A stretch of 64,000 nt of DNA from Dongia_A sp044226685 (GTDB lineage: Bacteria > Pseudomonadota > Alphaproteobacteria > Dongiales > Dongiaceae). This document shows, one piece after another, positions 61,465 to 64,000 of the stretch; positions within the stretch are counted from its first letter, which is position 1; every line of letters starts with the position of its first letter. The stretch is from positions 1-64,000 of the forward strand of contig JBGAGP010000005.1 of the NCBI GenBank assembly GCA_044226685.1, read 5' to 3'. The position numbers and the translations under genes were made by a program. A model generated the notes under the pieces. That model was not told where the DNA came from and did not search any database. It worked only from the letters and a program-made list of their open reading frames with translations.

Positions 61465-61986
61465 CTAGTAGCTCGGATTGTCCGGCGTGCCCGGCGGGAC
61501 GTTGTCGACGGTCGGCTCGGCCGGGATCGGGCCGGTCTGGCCGGAAGCCGGCGCGCCGCCGCCACCGCCGCCACCGCCCTGGCCGGTCGCGGTGCGGCCG
61601 GTGCCGGGAACCTGGGTGCAGCGATCGCCGCAGGCGAACAGCGCCTCGGTGATGTTGGCGCCGTCGGGACGGAAGACCGAGACTTCGTTGCTCTTGTTCT
61701 TCGCGGTGACCACGATCTGGGTGTCGAGCGCGATGTCGTTGTTGCTCATCACGATGAGGCGGGTGACGCCCGGCAGCTTGCCGATGATGACCAGCCGGTC
61801 GGGAGCCTGCACCGTGACGTCGGCCACTTTCGGGTTGGCGATGATCACGTCGCTGGCCGCGTCGTCCAGCTTCAACACATAGGCGCCGCTGTATTCGACA
61901 TTGATTTCCGCATGCGACAGGCGCGCGACCCCCAGGGACAGGGTGGCGGCCAACAGGATCGGCCACGTCGATCGAAGCGTGCTCAT
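61465..61986 (-). CDS. Pilus assembly/secretin N-terminal-domain protein (CpaC-like, stand-alone)
   Basis: This 173-residue exported protein (signal peptide ...VARLSHA) carries the T2SS/T3SS pilus N-terminal domain found at the start of CpaC/RcpA secretins: AYVLKLDDAASDVIIANPKV, ADVTVQAPDRLVIIGKLPGV and TRLIVMSNND. The secretin channel domain is missing. A Gly-rich linker and Pro-rich tail follow. GAGGGG precedes ATG 61986. Divergent from the TPR lipoprotein, so the two may form a remnant or accessory part of a Tad pilus system. Confidence 0.8.
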   Translation of the reverse strand: MSTLRSTWPILLAATLSLGVARLSHAEINVEYSGAYVLKLDDAASDVIIANPKVADVTVQAPDRLVIIGKLPGVTRLIVMSNNDIALDTQIVVTAKNKSNEVSVFRPDGANITEALFACGDRCTQVPGTGRTATGQGGGGGGGGAPASGQTGPIPAEPTVDNVPPGTPDNPSY

Positions 61987-62105
61987 GGGACCCCTCGTGT
62001 AAACCAATTGTTTATTATGTTCCGCGAGACTGAACGTGAGGCTAGTCCAACAGAACATCCTGAACGTTCGGTTAACGCGGCCGGAGCCGCAGGAGCGGGG
62101 GTAAA

Positions 62106-62867
62106 ATGGCGCGATCCAAATTCAAGCTGCTGGCGACGGTGGCTCTGTGCATAGCCGCCACCGGCTGTGCCGCGACCGGGTCCAGCCCCAAGGAAGCCAA
62201 GACCGCCGATGTCGAGCCGACCATCCGCCAGGCGGCGTTGATGGCCGAGCACAGCGGCAACTACGCCGAGGCGGCGCAACATTATTCCTCGTTGCGCAGC
62301 AAGCACCCGGAAGACAAGGCGATCATGCTGTCGCTGGCCCGCAACCTGCGTTTCGCCGGCAACCCGCAGCAGGCGATCGGGGTGCTGAATTCCAACGGCG
62401 CCTCGGCCTCCAACGACGCCATCATGCTGCTGGAGCTCGGCAAGGCCTATCTGGCGGCCGACCAGCTCAACCTGGCCAAGCCGACCCTGGAGCGGGCCAA
62501 GACGGCGGCGCCCTTGAATTGGGAGGTCCTGTCGGCCCTGGGCGTGGTCTACGACTACGAAGGTAAATATGCCCAGGCCCAGGAGCAGTACGAGGCCGCC
62601 CTGTTCCTGGTTCCGGACAACCCGACCGTGCTCAACAACAAGGCCCTTTCCCTGGCCCAGGAGGGCAAGCTGGACGCCGCCCTCGCGGTCATGCAGCAGG
62701 CCACCGACCAGCCCGACGCGGGCGCCCAGACGCGGCAGAACCTGGCCCTGCTGATGGCCCTCAAGGGCGACGCCGACGGCGCCGAGCGGCTGGCCCGCAA
62801 GGACCTGCCGCCGACCATGGCGGAGGCCAATATTACCTACTACCGGTCCCTGGCGACCCAGCCGTAA
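62106..62867 (+). CDS. TPR lipoprotein (TadD-like)
   Basis: This 253-residue protein has a lipoprotein signal (IAATGCAATG, lipidated Cys about residue 21) and TPR helices: NYAEAAQHYSSLRSKHPEDK, AIMLLELGKAYLAADQLN, WEVLSALGVVYDYEGKY and TVLNNKALSLAQEGKLD. TadD proteins are outer-membrane pilotin-like factors for Tad pili. No tadABC genes are in the window. A strong terminator follows. Confidence 0.83.
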   Translation: MARSKFKLLATVALCIAATGCAATGSSPKEAKTADVEPTIRQAALMAEHSGNYAEAAQHYSSLRSKHPEDKAIMLSLARNLRFAGNPQQAIGVLNSNGASASNDAIMLLELGKAYLAADQLNLAKPTLERAKTAAPLNWEVLSALGVVYDYEGKYAQAQEQYEAALFLVPDNPTVLNNKALSLAQEGKLDAALAVMQQATDQPDAGAQTRQNLALLMALKGDADGAERLARKDLPPTMAEANITYYRSLATQP

Positions 62868-63253
62868 GCGGCAGCCCAGGCGCGCGAGACACAACCCCGG
62901 CGGAAACGCCGGGGTTTTTGCTTGCCCGCGGGCCGGCGCCGCCGCCGCTTGCGCCTGGCACCGATGTCGAAAGATTTCTTTCGCTGCCGATGGAAACAAT
63001 TCGACATGGTTTGCCGGCTTGCCGCGCTGGACCCCCGGCCGCATGATGATCGCGGCGGCTGCTGAAAAGATTGAGATAATTACAGTAATACATCTGATCT
63101 TTTCTCGTTTGTTTCAGTATATCTCCGCGCCATTTCTCATTATTTCCTTATGATTCAATAATATTTGGCATATTTCCTGCGATCTGTGCGGCGGGCGGAG
63201 CGGCCGTCGCCGGCGGCGGCGCCCCGTCCGATCCACAACCAAGGAGATCGACC
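62868..63253. promoter_or_regulatory. AT-rich upstream region of the EF-hand gene, with possible sigma-54-type promoter
   Basis: After the terminator at 62893-62919, bases ~63060-63180 are unusually AT-rich for this window. At 63168-63183, TTGGCATATTTCCTGCGA carries GG and GC exactly ten bases apart, as in -24/-12 promoters, though the -12 half is a weak match. No gene is seen. Confidence 0.35.
62893..62919 (+). terminator. Rho-independent terminator after the TPR lipoprotein gene
   Basis: AACCCCGGCG and CGCCGGGGTT form a perfect stem around GAAA and are followed by a run of five T. It stands 26 bp after the stop and is the clearest intrinsic terminator in the window. Confidence 0.9.
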
Positions 63254-64000
63254 ATGACGACGATCACCGCTGGCTATGGGGGGCAGAGTTCGGCCGCCCT
63301 GAGCCAGTTGCGGCAGCAGCTGTTCACGCAGCTGGATGCCGATTCCAGCGGCGGCATCGACGAGACGGAGTTCCTGCAGGGTGCTTCCGGCAGCAACTCC
63401 GGCGCCGCGGGCTTGAGCGAGAGCAAGCTCAAGGCCGCCTTCACCGCCTTCGACGGCGACGGCGACGGCTCGCTCACCCAGAGCGAGCTGTCGACCGGCT
63501 TCCAGAAGCTCGGCAGCGCCGTGAAGGCGGCGCTGATCGGGCAGCAGGAAGCGGGTCCGCGCGGCGGCCGGGGTGCCGGCGGCCCGCCTTCGGCCGATGA
63601 GCTCTTGGCCAAGCTCGACACCGACCAGAGCGGCGGGGTCGACGAGGCCGAGTTCATCGCCGGTGCCCCCGCCGACGGCAAGGGCCCCAGCGAAAGCAAG
63701 CTGAAGGAGCTGTTCGCCTCGTTCGACAGCAATTCCGACGGTTCGCTTTCGGCCGACGAGCTGAAGGCCGGCTTCGAAAGCCGCAAGGCCGAAGGGCCCG
63801 GCGGTCCGGGCGGTCCCGGTGGCCCGCAGGGCGGCAAGGGGGCCGGCGCGCCGCCGCCACCGCCGCCATCGGCGGGGAGCGGCGCCGACAGCGACGAGAC
63901 GGAGAACCCGTTCCTGTCGCTGCTGGCCAGCTCCGGCGACAGCTCGGTGAGCAAGTCGGACCTGGCCACCCTGCTGGCGAACTTCGCCAAGCTGGCCCAG
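63254..64000 (+). CDS. EF-hand calcium-binding protein, cut by window edge
   Basis: The frame from ATG 63254 (AAGGAG nine bases upstream) is open to the window end, with 249 codons visible. Four EF-hand loops are seen: DADSSGGIDETEF, DGDGDGSLTQSEL, DTDQSGGVDEAEF and DSNSDGSLSADEL. They are arranged as two pairs joined by a Gly/Arg linker. A Gly-Pro-rich stretch and a poly-Pro run follow. There is no signal peptide, so it is either cytoplasmic or exported by a leaderless route. A regulatory role in calcium binding is likely; partners are unknown. Confidence 0.82.
   Translation, partial: MTTITAGYGGQSSAALSQLRQQLFTQLDADSSGGIDETEFLQGASGSNSGAAGLSESKLKAAFTAFDGDGDGSLTQSELSTGFQKLGSAVKAALIGQQEAGPRGGRGAGGPPSADELLAKLDTDQSGGVDEAEFIAGAPADGKGPSESKLKELFASFDSNSDGSLSADELKAGFESRKAEGPGGPGGPGGPQGGKGAGAPPPPPPSAGSGADSDETENPFLSLLASSGDSSVSKSDLATLLANFAKLAQ

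Overview
The window is high-GC, gene-dense DNA (about 57 protein genes in 64 kb) from an alphaproteobacterium, most likely a soil or rhizosphere member of the Rhodospirillales/Azospirillales. This placement is an inference from RpiR-controlled inositol genes with a DUF2090-fused iolC, an FrcBCA-type sugar importer, a PAS_5 protein, and the palindromic intergenic elements typical of alphaproteobacteria. I recognised no rRNA, tRNA, CRISPR array, phage or transposase gene. Genes at both edges are cut by the window (1-476 and 63254-64000).

Layout. 1-13.4 kb is a myo-inositol catabolic region: iolC-iolD-iolE-iolB on the minus strand, iolG divergent, a partial polar amino-acid ABC transporter, the RpiR regulator iolR, and a divergent isomerase/dehydrogenase pair. 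iolD is interrupted by a perfect 35-bp tandem duplication that shifts its frame. 13.4-17.8 kb is a tightly overlapping five-gene operon (thermostable-hemolysin/GNAT-like protein, acyl-activating enzyme, haem-oxygenase-like diiron oxidase, SDR reductase, exported TPR protein). It looks like a small-molecule pathway of unknown product and is the best candidate for an undescribed system. 17.8-19.8 kb holds a papain-family protease with a six-repeat lectin-like propeller next to a chagasin-like inhibitor whose natural reading frame carries a TAG. 20-31 kb has an MFS transporter, a YbiO-like mechanosensitive channel, a FAH-family hydrolase with its GntR regulator and xylulokinase, and an envelope/secreted cluster with a zinc metalloprotease. 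31-35.6 kb is a fructose-type ABC importer (frcBCA) with a divergent ROK regulator. 36.7-39.3 kb encodes both subunits of an N,N-dimethylformamidase-like enzyme. 39.4-44.2 kb is a sugar kinase translationally coupled to an acetoin-dehydrogenase-like E1alpha/E1beta/E2 set. 44.6-48.3 kb has another FGGY kinase divergent from marR-hyi-glxR. 48.9-54.5 kb is an RpiR-controlled set with a glutamine-synthetase-like ligase, amidohydrolase, thiol dioxygenase-like cupin and cysteine hydrolase. 54.6-64 kb contains an esterase, a tandem AAA+ ATPase, a GNAT enzyme, TspO, an acyl-CoA synthetase, a CigR-like protein, two pilus-assembly-like proteins and an EF-hand protein.

Together the genes describe an organism scavenging plant-derived polyols, sugars, amides and small organic acids. 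Each catabolic block has its own local regulator, and several have palindromic sites in the matching intergenic gaps (IolR-like at 6451 and 11114, GntR-like at 24024 and 25962, ROK-like at 34234, MarR-like at 46085). Three FGGY kinases, two RpiR regulators and two TIM-barrel isomerases show how heavily the region is devoted to carbohydrate use. Everything here comes from reading the sequence; no database search was run, and family assignments are from recognised motifs.
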